DNA of 64,000 nucleotides from GMQP-bins7 sp963776565 (GTDB lineage Bacteria > Actinomycetota > Thermoleophilia > Gaiellales > Gaiellaceae), in NCBI GenBank assembly GCA_963776565.1, contig CAVZNF010000015.1, positions 496,001 to 560,000 of the forward strand, read 5' to 3'. Of this stretch, positions 34,107 to 43,019 are shown piece after piece; positions within the stretch are counted from its first letter, which is position 1; each line of letters starts with the position of its first letter. Position numbers and translations under genes: made by a program. The notes beneath the pieces are model-generated. The model worked only from the letters and a program-made list of their open reading frames with translations. It made no database searches and had not been told where the DNA came from.

Positions 34107-35314
34107 CTCGCGACCTCAACGTGGAGTCGCGTGGAGGCGGTCTCTGCTCGTCGCAGCGCCTCTTCGGACGTGTCGGCGATCGCGATCACATAGCCACGGC
34201 GATCGCCGTCACGGCGGACGGGACGGATGGTCTCGCCGATCTGGAGGTACGTGTCCGCCTGCACGACGCCCTCCGAGGCGAGCACGGCGTCGAGCTCTCC
34301 GATGCGCGTCACGCGTCCCGTCGGGAGCGGGCCGGGCTCGGCGGTGAAGAAGCGGATCGCGAGGGGCTGCGCGAAGCGCGGCAGCGCGAGGTCGTCGGGC
34401 ACGTACTCGGCGAGTGCCTGCAGCAATGCGACCTCGACGAGATCCACGCCGACTGCGTGGCGCACGAGATCGGCCATCTGGCCGCCAGGAATCCGAGCAG
34501 CGACCTCGACGACGGCGACGCTGCCGTCGGGAGAGGCGATGAGCTGCGGGAACGCGATGGCGTCGGTGAGGCCGAGCGCGCGCACCGACTCGACGGCGAC
34601 CTGCCCGGCGAGGCGCAGCTGCTCGGGCGGGATCGACGGCGGGTAGACGTGGATCCAGCCAACGCCGAAGCCGATTCCGGGAGGGCGGAGGCGGTCGCTG
34701 AGTGTGATCAACGCGGGCTCGCCGACGCGCGCGATAACGATGCCGTTCAGCTCGATGCCATCGACGAACTCCTCGAGGAGCGCCTCGTCGGTCGGCGACT
34801 CGGCGATCGCCTCAGCGAGGTCGCGCTCGAGCTCCTCGCGCGACTCGATGCGAAAGACTGCGCGCTGGCCGCCCGAGTCGACAGGCTTCAGGACCGCAGG
34901 GAAGGAGACCTCCTCGAGCGCGGCATCGATATCCGCAGTCGAGCGCAGGCTCGCGTACGGAGGTTGCGGAAGGCCGGCCGCACCGAGGGCGTCGCGCATC
35001 GCGCGCTTGTGCGTCAGGAGGTGAGCCGTCTGCGTCCCGATGCCGGGAAGCCCGAGCTCCTCGGCGACAGCTGCGACGACCGGAACCGCCCGATCGGCGG
35101 AAATCGTGAGCACGCCGTCGACGCCGATACTGCGCGCGACCTCCACCACGGCGCCGACATCGCTGAAGTCGACTACCTCTGCGACATCGGCAGACGTGAG
35201 GCCGGGGGCGTCGGCATTGCGATCGACGGCTGCGACGCGCAGGCCGCGCGCGCGGGCCTGCTCGATCGCGCGGCGCTGGTGGCGCCCGGCGCCGACGAAG
35301 AGGACGGTCTTCAC
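34103..35314 (-). CDS. ATP-grasp ligase (carboxylate-amine ligase type)
   Basis: This 403-residue ATP-grasp protein begins with an N-terminal pre-ATP-grasp fold (KTVLFVGAGRHQRRAIEQAR, then DGVLTISADRAVPVVAAVAE). The ATP-binding part follows: FPAVLKPVDSGGQRAVFRIE, EALLEEFVDGIELNGIVI, then VAVVEVAARIPGGQMADLV. These match the D-Ala-D-Ala-ligase/carbamoyl-phosphate-synthase-like fold. Such enzymes join a carboxylate to an amine through an acyl-phosphate. The substrate could be an amino acid or an amino sugar in the surface glycan made by the downstream genes; no specific match is recognised. Confidence 0.82.
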   Translation of the reverse strand: MKTVLFVGAGRHQRRAIEQARARGLRVAAVDRNADAPGLTSADVAEVVDFSDVGAVVEVARSIGVDGVLTISADRAVPVVAAVAEELGLPGIGTQTAHLLTHKRAMRDALGAAGLPQPPYASLRSTADIDAALEEVSFPAVLKPVDSGGQRAVFRIESREELERDLAEAIAESPTDEALLEEFVDGIELNGIVIARVGEPALITLSDRLRPPGIGFGVGWIHVYPPSIPPEQLRLAGQVAVESVRALGLTDAIAFPQLIASPDGSVAVVEVAARIPGGQMADLVRHAVGVDLVEVALLQALAEYVPDDLALPRFAQPLAIRFFTAEPGPLPTGRVTRIGELDAVLASEGVVQADTYLQIGETIRPVRRDGDRRGYVIAIADTSEEALRRAETASTRLHVEVAS

Positions 35315-35341
35315 GGCCGCCGATGGTAACGAGGCTGGTCG

Positions 35342-35750
35342 TTAGCTCGCGACGCCGCCCGGAGGCACGAGCCAGGGCGAGATGCGCTGCCAGCGGCCGA
35401 TCTGGCAGCCGTTCGTCCGGGTGAAGGTCGACCACACGCGCTTCCCGTCGACCACGCCGACGACTCGCGCCTTCTGTGGCCCGCCGTAGATCTCGGTGCA
35501 GACGACGTTGGGCGGGAGTGGTGCGAAGACCTTCGTCCCGCCCGCGGCGAGCCGTGCGCATGCGCGCGCCGGGCGGGCCAGCGTCCCGCGTGCCGGATCG
35601 CAGCGCAGTGTCCAGGTCACGCTCGACGAGGCGTTCGCAGAGTCTTCCCAGTAGGTGATCCGAAGCGCCGTGCCGGCAGACGTGCCGCCGAGAGCCGCTC
35701 CGGCGCTGATCACCAGCGCCGATGCACGTCGCGGCGAGTGTTGCACGCAT
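35342..35750 (-). CDS. Secreted subtilisin inhibitor-like (SSI family) protein (one frame break)
   Basis: The ATG at 35750 starts a signal peptide (MRATLAAT, then LVISAGAALGGTSA after one extra base near 35713). The mature part resembles Streptomyces subtilisin inhibitors. It has VTWTLRCDPARGTLARPARA, ACARLAAGGTKVF, then the reactive-loop region VVCTEIYGGPQKARVVGVVD and STFTRTNGCQIGRW. Four cysteines are spaced like the two SSI disulfides. By alignment the reactive-site (P1) residue would be Glu in CTEI, which is unusual and may imply a glutamate-specific target protease. About 135 residues. It diverges from the glycosyltransferase gene at 35775. Confidence 0.7.
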
Positions 35751-35763
35751 GTACCCAGGGTAC
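35751..35763. promoter_or_regulatory. Perfect palindrome between divergent genes
   Basis: GTACCC and GGGTAC flank a single A. The 13-base dyad fills half of the 24-base gap between the start codons of the SSI-like gene and the GT87-like gene. It may be an operator or part of overlapping promoters; this is inferred only from symmetry and place. Confidence 0.3.
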
Positions 35764-35774
35764 TGTCCTGCGTC

Positions 35775-36954
35775 GTGGCCAAGGCGCCCGGACGGCGGAC
35801 CGCAGTGATCGGCGCGTGCGTAATCGCCGCCGCGATCGTCCTTCCGCTGGCCTGCGAGAGCGGTCTCGCGAAGCTGGCACGACGACACGCTGTGGGCGAA
35901 CTCGCTTCGCTCTCTCGGTGGCCTCGAGATGCCTTTCGACTTCGCGATCTTCCTGCACGCCGCCGAGGAGGTGCGTGCCGGAGACAGCCCGTACGTCGAT
36001 CCGGACGACATCGGCGAGGACGCGGCGGCACCCTATGCCTATCCGCCCGTGCTGGCCATCGTGCTGATCCCAGCGACGGCGCTCCCGGATACCGTCGCCG
36101 GGTCCTCACCCGTCGGCGTTCTCGTATCGCTTCTTCTCGTCGGGTGTGTCGTCGGGACGCTTCTCGTGCTCGACGTGCGCGACTGGCGCTGTTACCCGGT
36201 CGCACTTCTGTATCCGCCCACGCTCGAGAACATCGAGTACGGAGCCGTCGGCCCGGTGCTCGCACTGCTCGTCGCGCTCGCGTGGCGCTATCGCGCCCGA
36301 GTCTGGCCCGCGTCTGCGGCCGTCGGTGCGGCTGTGGTCCTCAAGGTGTTCCTCTGGCCGCTGCTCGTGTGGCTCGCAGCGACTCGCCGCTGGAAGGCGA
36401 CGGCCGGAGCGCTCGGCGTCGCGCTCGGACTCGCGCTCGTCTCCTGGGCCGCAATCGGCTTTCGCGGCCTCATCGAGTATCCGGAGCTTCTTCGGCGGCT
36501 GTCCGACCTCGAGGCGGAGAACTCGTATTCCGCCTACGCGATCGCCGTCACGGCGGGCTTACCCGGAGCTGGTGCTCACGTCGTGGTCGCCGCCTTGGCA
36601 GGCGGCCTCCTCGTCGCCGCGTGGCGCGCAGCTGGAAGCGAGGGCGACGTCGGCGAAAGCGACCGGCGTGCGTTGACGCTCATGCTCGCTGCCGGATTCG
36701 TGCTCACGCCGATCCTGTGGCTCCACTACCTCGTGCTGCTCGTGGTTCCCATTGCGCTCGCGCGACCACGGCTGTCGGCTCTCTGGCTCGTTCCTCTCGG
36801 GCTCACCGTGTTCGAGGCTCTCGACTGGTATCGGGGCTGGCCGAGCGGAGATTGGCGCGCGCTTGCGAGCGTCGCCATCGTGACCGCCATCGTCTTCGGC
36901 GTGTCGTCGCTTCCTTCGAGGACGGCCGAACGTAGACTCGCCGCGTGGCTCTGA
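35775..36954 (+). CDS. GT87/DUF2029-like polyprenol-linked mannosyltransferase family membrane protein (one frame break)
   Basis: This ~392-residue integral membrane protein has 9-10 hydrophobic segments. DFAIFLHAAEEVRAGDSPYV near residue 60 is the conserved DUF2029 motif in which an acidic residue is catalytic. NIEYGAVGPVLALLVALAW and ALTLMLAAGFVLTPILWLHY are typical of this GT-C family, whose actinobacterial members use polyprenyl-phosphate sugars outside the membrane. The start at GTG 35775 gives an N-terminal helix (AVIGACVIAAAIVLPLA). One base added near 35875 breaks the frame, which resumes WHDDTLWANSLRSLGGLE. The end overlaps the epimerase gene. Confidence 0.78.
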
Positions 36955-37911
36955 CGGGTAAGCGGGTCGTCGTCACGGGCGGCGCAGGGTTCATCGGCAC
37001 GACGCTCGCGCGGCGCCTCGTCGACGAGAACGAGATCGTCGCGGTCGACAATCTGCACCGCGACACGCTCGGCGGCACGACGCTCGGTGACCATCCGAAC
37101 TTCAGCTTCGTGCAGGGCGACGTGCTCGACGCGCGACCGGCTCTCAGAGGTTCTCGCGGGCGCGACGCATGTCGTCCACTGCGCCGGCATCGCCGGCGTG
37201 GACACGGTTCTCGAGAGCCCCGTCCGCACGATGCGGGTCAACGTGATCGGGACCTACAACGTCCTCGAGGCCGCGCTGCGGACGCGAGACACGCTCGAAC
37301 GGCTCGTCGACTTCTCCACGAGCGAGGTGTTCGGTCAGCACGCCTTCAACGTGCACGAGGCCCACGTGACGACGATCGGCTCGGTCGGCGAGGCGCGGTG
37401 GACCTATGCCGTCTCGAAGCTCGCCGGCGAGCACATGGCCCACGCGTACCACTCGGAGCTCGGCTTGCCGACGACCTCGGTGCGGCCGTTCAACGTGTTC
37501 GGGCCGGGTCAGATCGGCGGCGGCGCGATCCGCGCGTTCATCGAAGCTGCTCTCGCGGGACGCGACCTCGCGATCCATGGGGACGGCTCGCAGATCCGGG
37601 CCTGGTGCTACGTCGACGACATGGTCGACGGCGCCCTCCTCGCCCTCGAGCATTCGAACGCCGTCGGCGAGAGCTTCAACATCGGCAACGCGCGCTCTGC
37701 GGTCACGATCCACGATCTCGCTCAACGGGTGAAGCGCTTGACGGGCTGCCCCGGTCAGATCGTCTTCCAGCCGCTTCACTACACGGACGTCGAGCTCCGC
37801 ATTCCCAACATCGACAAGGCGCGCGAGCTGCTCGGCTTCGAGGCGAAGGTCGACCTCGACGAAGGGCTCGAGCGGACGATCGCGTGGTACCGCGAGAGAT
37901 CGGACAGATGA
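36945..37911 (+). CDS. NAD-dependent nucleotide-sugar epimerase/dehydratase (one frame break)
   Basis: This extended SDR sugar enzyme starts at GTG 36945 with the dinucleotide loop VVVTGGAGFIGTTLARRL. One base is added near 37131; the frame resumes RDRLSEVLAGATHVVHCAGI. The catalytic motif WTYAVSKLAGEHMAHAY includes the YxxxK pair. VRPFNVFGPGQIGGGAIR and the late FNIGNARSAVTIHDLA are typical of UDP-sugar epimerases (GalE/WbpP-like). About 321 residues. The end overlaps the aminotransferase start as ATGA, so the two enzymes probably act in sequence on the same nucleotide sugar. Confidence 0.85.
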
Positions 37912-38969
37912 CCGATCCGATCCGGCTCGCGCGGCCGGACGTTGGGGACGCCGAGCTCGCCGCGTTGGCAGAGGTCGTGGGCACGGGTCAGCTCACGATG
38001 GGGCCGAAGGTCGAGGAGTTCGAAGCCGCGATCGCGAGCGCCGTCGGCACCGCGCACGCAGCCGCGGTTTCTTCCGGAACCGCGGCCCTGCACCTCGCGC
38101 TGCTCGCTCTCGAGATCGGTGCGGGCGACGAGGTGATCGTCCCTGCCTACACCTTTCCTGCGACGGCGAACGCCGTCGAGCTGTGCGGCGCACGCGCCGT
38201 TCTCGTCGACGTCGATCCCGACACCTTCAATCTCGATGTCGCCGCCGTGGCGGCTGCTGTCACATCGCGAACGCGGGCGGTCATGGCAGTCCATCTCTTC
38301 GGGAGACCCGTCGAGTGGGAGGCGCTGCAGACCGCCGTGCCGCAGGAGGTGGTGCTCATCGAGGATGCGGCCGGCGCGCTCGGCGCGAGCTACCGCGGCA
38401 CTCCGTGCGGCGCACTCGGCGTCGCGGCGTGCCTCTCGTTCCATCCACGCAAGATCGTGACGACCGGGGAGGGAGGCGCGGTCACGACGGACGAGGCCGA
38501 TCTCGACGCCTCCGTCAGACGGCTCCGTCATCACGGTTGGGCGACGCTCGGCGACATGCCCGTGCCCGGCTTCAACTACCGGCTCCCCGACCTTCTCTGC
38601 GCGATCGGCATCCCGCAGCTCGCGAGGCTCGAGGAGCTCCTGTCGGCACGCGAGCGCGTCGCCGGCTGGTACGCGGAACGCCTCGAGCACCTCGTGCTCA
38701 CGCCGTCTGCGGCCGAGGGAGACCGTCACGGCTGGCAGGCGTACGTCGTGCAGCTCGACCGCCGCGACGAAGCGCTCACCGCGCTTCGCAGCGCTGGCAT
38801 CGAGGCGCAGATCGGGACGTGGGCGTTGCACCACCTTGCGCCGTATCGCGCTCAGGGTGACTTCCCGGGCGCCGACCGCGCGTTCGTCCGAGCTCTGGCG
38901 CTCCCGTTCGCGACGACGACGACCGAGGAGGAGGTCGAACGCGTCGCGAATGTCTTGACCTCGATGTGA
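37908..38969 (+). CDS. DegT/DnrJ/EryC1-family sugar aminotransferase (second copy)
   Basis: This 353-residue PLP enzyme has AAVSSGTAALHLALLALEIG and GDEVIVPAYTFPATANAVEL. VLIEDAAGALGASYRGTPCG precedes the PLP-lysine region CLSFHPRKIVTTGEGGAVTT. GFNYRLPDLLCAIGIPQLAR near residue 222 completes the family pattern. It would aminate a keto-sugar made by the overlapping epimerase/dehydratase. It is only moderately similar to the DegT protein at 7642-8727, so the two probably make different amino sugars. A dyad that may be a TetR operator begins right after its stop. Confidence 0.88.
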   Translation: MTDPIRLARPDVGDAELAALAEVVGTGQLTMGPKVEEFEAAIASAVGTAHAAAVSSGTAALHLALLALEIGAGDEVIVPAYTFPATANAVELCGARAVLVDVDPDTFNLDVAAVAAAVTSRTRAVMAVHLFGRPVEWEALQTAVPQEVVLIEDAAGALGASYRGTPCGALGVAACLSFHPRKIVTTGEGGAVTTDEADLDASVRRLRHHGWATLGDMPVPGFNYRLPDLLCAIGIPQLARLEELLSARERVAGWYAERLEHLVLTPSAAEGDRHGWQAYVVQLDRRDEALTALRSAGIEAQIGTWALHHLAPYRAQGDFPGADRAFVRALALPFATTTTEEEVERVANVLTSM

Positions 38970-38985
38970 GTGAGTGCTAACTTAC
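38970..38985 (+). promoter_or_regulatory. Dyad upstream of tetR, likely operator
   Basis: GTGAGT-GCTA-ACTTAC is an interrupted palindrome (five of six arm positions pair) just 6 bases before the TetR ATG. Autorepression is common in this family. A related AGT...ACT pattern lies before the MFS gene at about 39594-39607. Confidence 0.45.
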
Positions 38986-38991
38986 AACACC

Positions 38992-39565
38992 ATGGCTCAG
39001 ACGACGACCACCAGACAGACCGCAGACGAGCGCCGCGTCGCCGTCCTCGCGTGCGGCGAACGTCGAATTCGCTCTTCGCGGTCTCCACGGCGCGTCGACG
39101 GACACGATCGCACGCAACGCGGGCATCTCGCAGCCCTATCTCTTCCGCCTGTTCGGCTCCAAGAAGGAGCTCTTCATCGCGGTCATCGAGGACTGTTTCG
39201 CGCGCACGCTCGAGTCGTTTCGTGCCGCCGCTGCCGGCACGTCCGGCGCGGACGCGCTGCGGGCGATCGGGCAGACGTACGCAGATTCCATCGAGGAAGA
39301 TCACACCATGCTTCAGGGACAGCTCCAGTCCTACGCAGCCTCGGTCGAGGACGACGACATCCGCGAAGCGACGGCACGCGGCTACGGCCGACTCGTCGAC
39401 TTCGTCGAGACCGTGTCCGGCGCGGACCGCGTCACGATCGCGCGGTTCTTCGCCAAGGGAATGCTCATGAACGTGCTCGCGGCGATGCATTACTCGATCG
39501 CGAACGACGCCAACGATCCCTGGGTCGTGCGCCTGGCCGAGGGATGCAGGGAGGACGACGCATGA
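38992..39565 (+). CDS. TetR-family transcriptional repressor (one frame break)
   Basis: The ATG at 38992 opens MAQTTTTRQTADERRVAVL. One extra base near 39052 interrupts the frame, which resumes AANVEFALRGLHGASTDTIA. That runs into the helix-turn-helix NAGISQPYLFRLFGSKKELF, the TetR N-terminal DNA-binding domain. The remaining ~120 residues form a helical ligand-binding domain (LQGQLQSYAASVEDDDIREA, then ADRVTIARFFAKGMLMNVLA). The corrected length is about 190 residues. It is followed at 76 bases by an efflux pump, the usual partner, so it probably represses that pump and is released by a pump substrate. Confidence 0.85.
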
Positions 39566-39592
39566 CGGCTCCTCTCTTTTTTCTTCAGCAAT

Positions 39593-39609
39593 TGAGTAAT
39601 CAGTCACTA
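39593..39609 (+). promoter_or_regulatory. Possible second TetR operator before the MFS gene
   Basis: In the 76-base AT-richer gap after tetR, AGTAATCAGTCACT shares AGT...ACT half-sites with the dyad before tetR. A T-run (CTCTTTTTTCTTC) just upstream may end the tetR transcript. Both points are tentative. Confidence 0.3.
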
Positions 39610-39641
39610 GATCGCAACCAGACGAACACCGGGAGGTCACG

Positions 39642-41066
39642 ATGAAAACCGGGACGCGCACGCTTTGGACGTTCGCCGTCACGTCGATCGCACTCTTCAT
39701 GGTCGTGCTCGACAACCTCGTCGTCTCGACCGCGCTGCCCGTGATTCGCGTGGATCTCGGCGCGACGATCGAGCAGCTCGAATGGACCGTCAACGCCTAC
39801 ACGCTCACGTTCGCCGTCTTCGTCCTCACCGGCGCCGCGCTCGGCGACCGCTTCGGTCGCAAGCGCATGTTCATCATCGGCGTCGGCATGTTCACCGCGG
39901 CGTCGGCGGCGGCCGCGTTGGCACCGTCGGCGGACTGGCTCATCGCGGCGCGCTCGGTGCAGGGGCTCGGCGCGGCGATCGTCACGCCGCTCACCCTGAC
40001 CATTCTCAGCGCAGCAGTCGCCCGTGAGAAGCGCGGTCTCGCGCTCGGTGCGTGGTCGGGAATCGCGGGGCTCGCGGTCGCGATGGGGCCGCTCGTGGGC
40101 GGAGCCGTCGTCGACGGCATCTCGTGGCAGTGGATCTTCTGGCTGAACGTCCCGGTCGGGATCGTCCTGCTCCCGCTGGCGCTGATGCTCCGCGAGAGCA
40201 AGGGGCCGGACAAGGCGCTCGACATCCCCGGCCTCGCGTTGGCGAGCGCTGGCCTGCTGGGGATCGTCTGGGGCCTCATTCACGGGAACGGCGACGGCTG
40301 GACGAGCCCGTCGATCGTCGGCGCGTTGGTCGTCGGCGCACTCCTGCTCGCGGCGTTCGTCGCGTGGGAGCTCCGAACGCCGCAGCCGATGCTCCCGATG
40401 CGGTTCTTCCGCAGTCGCGCGTTCGCCGCCGCCAACGGCGCGTCGCTGCTCATGTACTTCGGGATGTTCGGCTCGATCTTCCTGCTCAGCCAGTTCTTCC
40501 AGACTGCGCAGGGCTACTCGCCCCTCGAGGCGGGGCTGCGCATCCTGCCGTGGACGCTCATGCCCATGTTCGTCGCTCCCGTTGCGGGTGCACTCTCCGA
40601 TCGCATCGGAGGAAGGCCGCTGATGGCGACGGGTCTCGCCCTGCAGGCCCTGGGGCTCGCGTGGATCGCGTCGGTCTCCTCGGCGACCGTCGGCTACGCC
40701 TCGCTCGTCGGGCCGTTCATCGTGTCCGGCGTCGGGATGGCGCTGTTCTTCGCCCCGGTCGCCAATGTCGTCCTGTCCGCCGTCCGTCCGGCCGAAGAGG
40801 GGAAAGCGTCGGGAACGAACAACTCGATCCGCGAGGTCGGCGGAGTGCTCGGTGTCGCCGTGCTGGCGTCGATCTTCGCCCGCTACGGCGGGTACCAGTC
40901 GCCGCAGACGTTCGCCGACGGGCTCGTCCCGGCGCTCTGGGTCGGGGCTGCAGTTCTCGCACTGGGGTCGGTCGTCTCGTTGTTGATCCCCCGAAAGCGC
41001 CGGTCGGAGGCCGTTCCGGTCGTCGAGTCTGACGGGGAGCTCGTTCCGAAGCTCGAGGCGGCGTAG
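39642..41066 (+). CDS. MFS multidrug exporter, DHA2 (EmrB/QacA) family
   Basis: This 474-residue transporter has about 14 membrane helices. The motif VVLDNLVVSTALPVIRVDLG near residue 21 and GDRFGRKRMFIIGVGMF (MFS motif A) near residue 67 are present. So are ARSVQGLGAAIVTPLTLTIL and GPLVGGAVVDGISWQWIFWL (motif C region), with ADGLVPALWVGAAVLALGSV near the end. These match the DHA2 drug:H+ antiporters. A strong GGGAGG site precedes the ATG. Regulation by the adjacent TetR protein is likely. The gene is intact, and a long hairpin lies after its stop. The substrate is unknown. Confidence 0.9.
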   Translation: MKTGTRTLWTFAVTSIALFMVVLDNLVVSTALPVIRVDLGATIEQLEWTVNAYTLTFAVFVLTGAALGDRFGRKRMFIIGVGMFTAASAAAALAPSADWLIAARSVQGLGAAIVTPLTLTILSAAVAREKRGLALGAWSGIAGLAVAMGPLVGGAVVDGISWQWIFWLNVPVGIVLLPLALMLRESKGPDKALDIPGLALASAGLLGIVWGLIHGNGDGWTSPSIVGALVVGALLLAAFVAWELRTPQPMLPMRFFRSRAFAAANGASLLMYFGMFGSIFLLSQFFQTAQGYSPLEAGLRILPWTLMPMFVAPVAGALSDRIGGRPLMATGLALQALGLAWIASVSSATVGYASLVGPFIVSGVGMALFFAPVANVVLSAVRPAEEGKASGTNNSIREVGGVLGVAVLASIFARYGGYQSPQTFADGLVPALWVGAAVLALGSVVSLLIPRKRRSEAVPVVESDGELVPKLEAA

Positions 41067-41076
41067 TTCGGCGCAC

Positions 41077-41105
41077 GCTGGGTCGGACCTGGAGTCCGAC
41101 CCAGC
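41077..41105 (+). terminator. Long hairpin after the MFS gene
   Basis: A perfect 12-bp inverted repeat, GCTGGGTCGGAC and GTCCGACCCAGC, has a 5-base loop. It starts 10 bases after the MFS stop. It lacks a T-run, as do other hairpins in this window, but length and placement make it the best terminator candidate here. Confidence 0.6.
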
Positions 41106-41154
41106 CAACCTCGTTGGTACCGTCGCCGCGTGATGCGCGCGGCGATACGAGTGC

Positions 41155-42126
41155 ATGACGCGTAGGACGCGACAGGTCGGCACGCTCGTCCTGACGGCCT
41201 TCGCGATCGCGTATCTCATCTGGAAGGTCGATCTCGGGACGACGCTCGACGTCCTCGCCGACGCAAACCTCGCCTGGTTCGCGCTCTCGGTGACGATCAT
41301 GGTCGCGACGGTGCCCGTGCTCGCTCTGCGCTGGGGTTGGCTCCTCGCCGCGCACGCGATCCATGAGCGAGTGCCATGGCTCACACGCGCCTACTTCGTC
41401 GCGTATACGGCAGGTCAGGTGCTCCCGACGTCGCTCGGCGGCGATGCGGTGCGCGTCGTCGAGACGACACGACGTCATCCAGGGCGAGCAACGGTCGTGA
41501 CCGGGACGGTGCTGCTCGAGCGAGGGTTGGGCGGCGCGGCAACGGTCGCGCTCGGCGGCATCGGCTTCCTGCTCTCGATCGGTCAGTACGACGTGAGCGC
41601 CTACCTCTGGCTCGAAGGCGCTTTCGTGCTCGGGACGCTCGTGCTCGGCTTCCTCTTCTTCGCACGCTCGGCTCGTCCGCTGCTGCGACGGACGCAGTCC
41701 CTGCTTGCCCGCTTCCGGCTGGAGCGGCCGTTGCGCCACTTCTACGAGGGCATCCATCACTACCGAGGGCGTCCTGCGCTGCTCGCGAAGGTGCTCGCCG
41801 TGACCTTCGCCGTGCAGACGGTGCGGATCCTGGCGATCTGGGCGGCCGCGAAGGCGGTCGGCATCGAACTCGACCCGCGCATCTACTACGTCTTCGGGCC
41901 GCTGCTCTTCCTCGTGATGCTCGTCCCGTTCACGCTGAACGGGCTCGCGGTGCGGGAAGCGTTCTTCGTGAGCTTCCTCGGGAGCGTCGGTGTCGGCGCG
42001 AGCCAGGCGTTCGCAGCCGGCTTCCTCTACTTCCTCGTCACGCTGCTGCTCGCGTTCCCCGGCGCGGTGATCATGCTCCGCGACGGCATTCGCGGCGGGA
42101 CGCGCGCAAAGATCGAGCATGGCTGA
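41155..42126 (+). CDS. UPF0104 / lysylphosphatidylglycerol synthase-type membrane protein
   Basis: This 323-residue protein has about eight hydrophobic segments and matches the transmembrane (flippase-like) domain family of MprF/AglD. Visible features are VPVLALRWGWLLAAHAI, TAGQVLPTSLGGDAVRVVET and VLLERGLGGAATVALGGIGF. The G..LPTSLGGD(A/V)VR segment is characteristic. No aminoacyl-transferase domain is attached, so it is a stand-alone membrane domain, often near glycosyltransferases. It overlaps the following family 2 glycosyltransferase by 8 bases. A similar gene lies at 61216-62185. Confidence 0.82.
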   Translation: MTRRTRQVGTLVLTAFAIAYLIWKVDLGTTLDVLADANLAWFALSVTIMVATVPVLALRWGWLLAAHAIHERVPWLTRAYFVAYTAGQVLPTSLGGDAVRVVETTRRHPGRATVVTGTVLLERGLGGAATVALGGIGFLLSIGQYDVSAYLWLEGAFVLGTLVLGFLFFARSARPLLRRTQSLLARFRLERPLRHFYEGIHHYRGRPALLAKVLAVTFAVQTVRILAIWAAAKAVGIELDPRIYYVFGPLLFLVMLVPFTLNGLAVREAFFVSFLGSVGVGASQAFAAGFLYFLVTLLLAFPGAVIMLRDGIRGGTRAKIEHG

Positions 42127-43019
42127 CGCGGCGCGCGTCGCCGTCGTCGTGGTGACCTACGACGCGCTTCCCTGGATCGAGCAATGTCTTACGTCGGTGC
42201 GCGGGGTCGAGACCGTGGTCGTCGACAACGGGTCGAGCGACGGCACGGTCGCGTTCGTGCGCGAGCGGTTTCCGGACGTCCGCGTGATCGAGGCCGAGAA
42301 CCGCGGTCTCGGCGCCGGCTGGAACATCGGGATTCGGGAGACCTCGAGTGCGTATGTGTTGCTGCTCAACGCCGACGCGTGGCTCGCCGAGGGCGCGCTC
42401 GAGCGGCTTGTCGAGTTCGCGGAGCACGCGACCGCGAGCGGCGGTCGTCGGGCCCCGACTCCTCAATCCCGACGGGACGCTCCAGCGCTCGGTGCGCGGC
42501 TTCCCGACGGTGTGGAGGCTCGCGACCGAGTACCTCTTCCTTCGGAAGCTCGCACCGGGATCGTCGGCGCTCAACGCCTTCTACGCAGGTGGGTTCGACC
42601 ACGACGAAGTCCGCGACGTCGAGGTCGTCATGGGCGCCTGCATGCTGTTGCGGCGCGAGGCGATCGAGCAGGTGGGTGACTGCGACGAGGACTACTTCCT
42701 GTTCAGCGAGGAGACGGACTGGTGCTACCGGTTCCGTGAGGCCGGCTGGCAGGTCGTCTTCTTCCCCGGCGCCGAGTGCGTCCACGTGCGTGGCGCCTCG
42801 CACAGCGGGCGCCTCTACCGCGAGAACCTCCGCGGCCATCTCCTCTTCCTCTCGAAGCACCGCGGACCGAAGGTGGCCGAGCGCGCGCGGCGCTTGCTGC
42901 TCGTCTCGCTACGGCTGCGTGGTCTCGTGTTTCGCGGGGATCGCGGCCGCGTCTATCGCGACGGAGCGGCGTGGCTCGCCTCCGGCGACGTGGCGGAACT
43001 CGTCGCGTCCAGGCCGTGA
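42119..43019 (+). CDS. Family 2 glycosyltransferase (rhamnosyltransferase-like) (one frame break)
   Basis: This ~299-residue GT-A enzyme starts VAVVVVTYDALPWIEQCL, with VETVVVDNGSSDGTVAFVRE (UDP-sugar loop), ENRGLGAGWNIGIRE and LLLNADAWLAEGALE (D-x-D region). One base is added near 42443. The frame resumes AVVGPRLLNPDGTLQRSVRG, then MGACMLLRREAIEQVGDCDE and DYFLFSEETDWCYRFREAGW. The ED-type EETDWC segment includes the likely catalytic base. It resembles the WbbL/rhamnosyl group. The GTGA overlap with the next gene suggests coupled translation. Confidence 0.85.
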
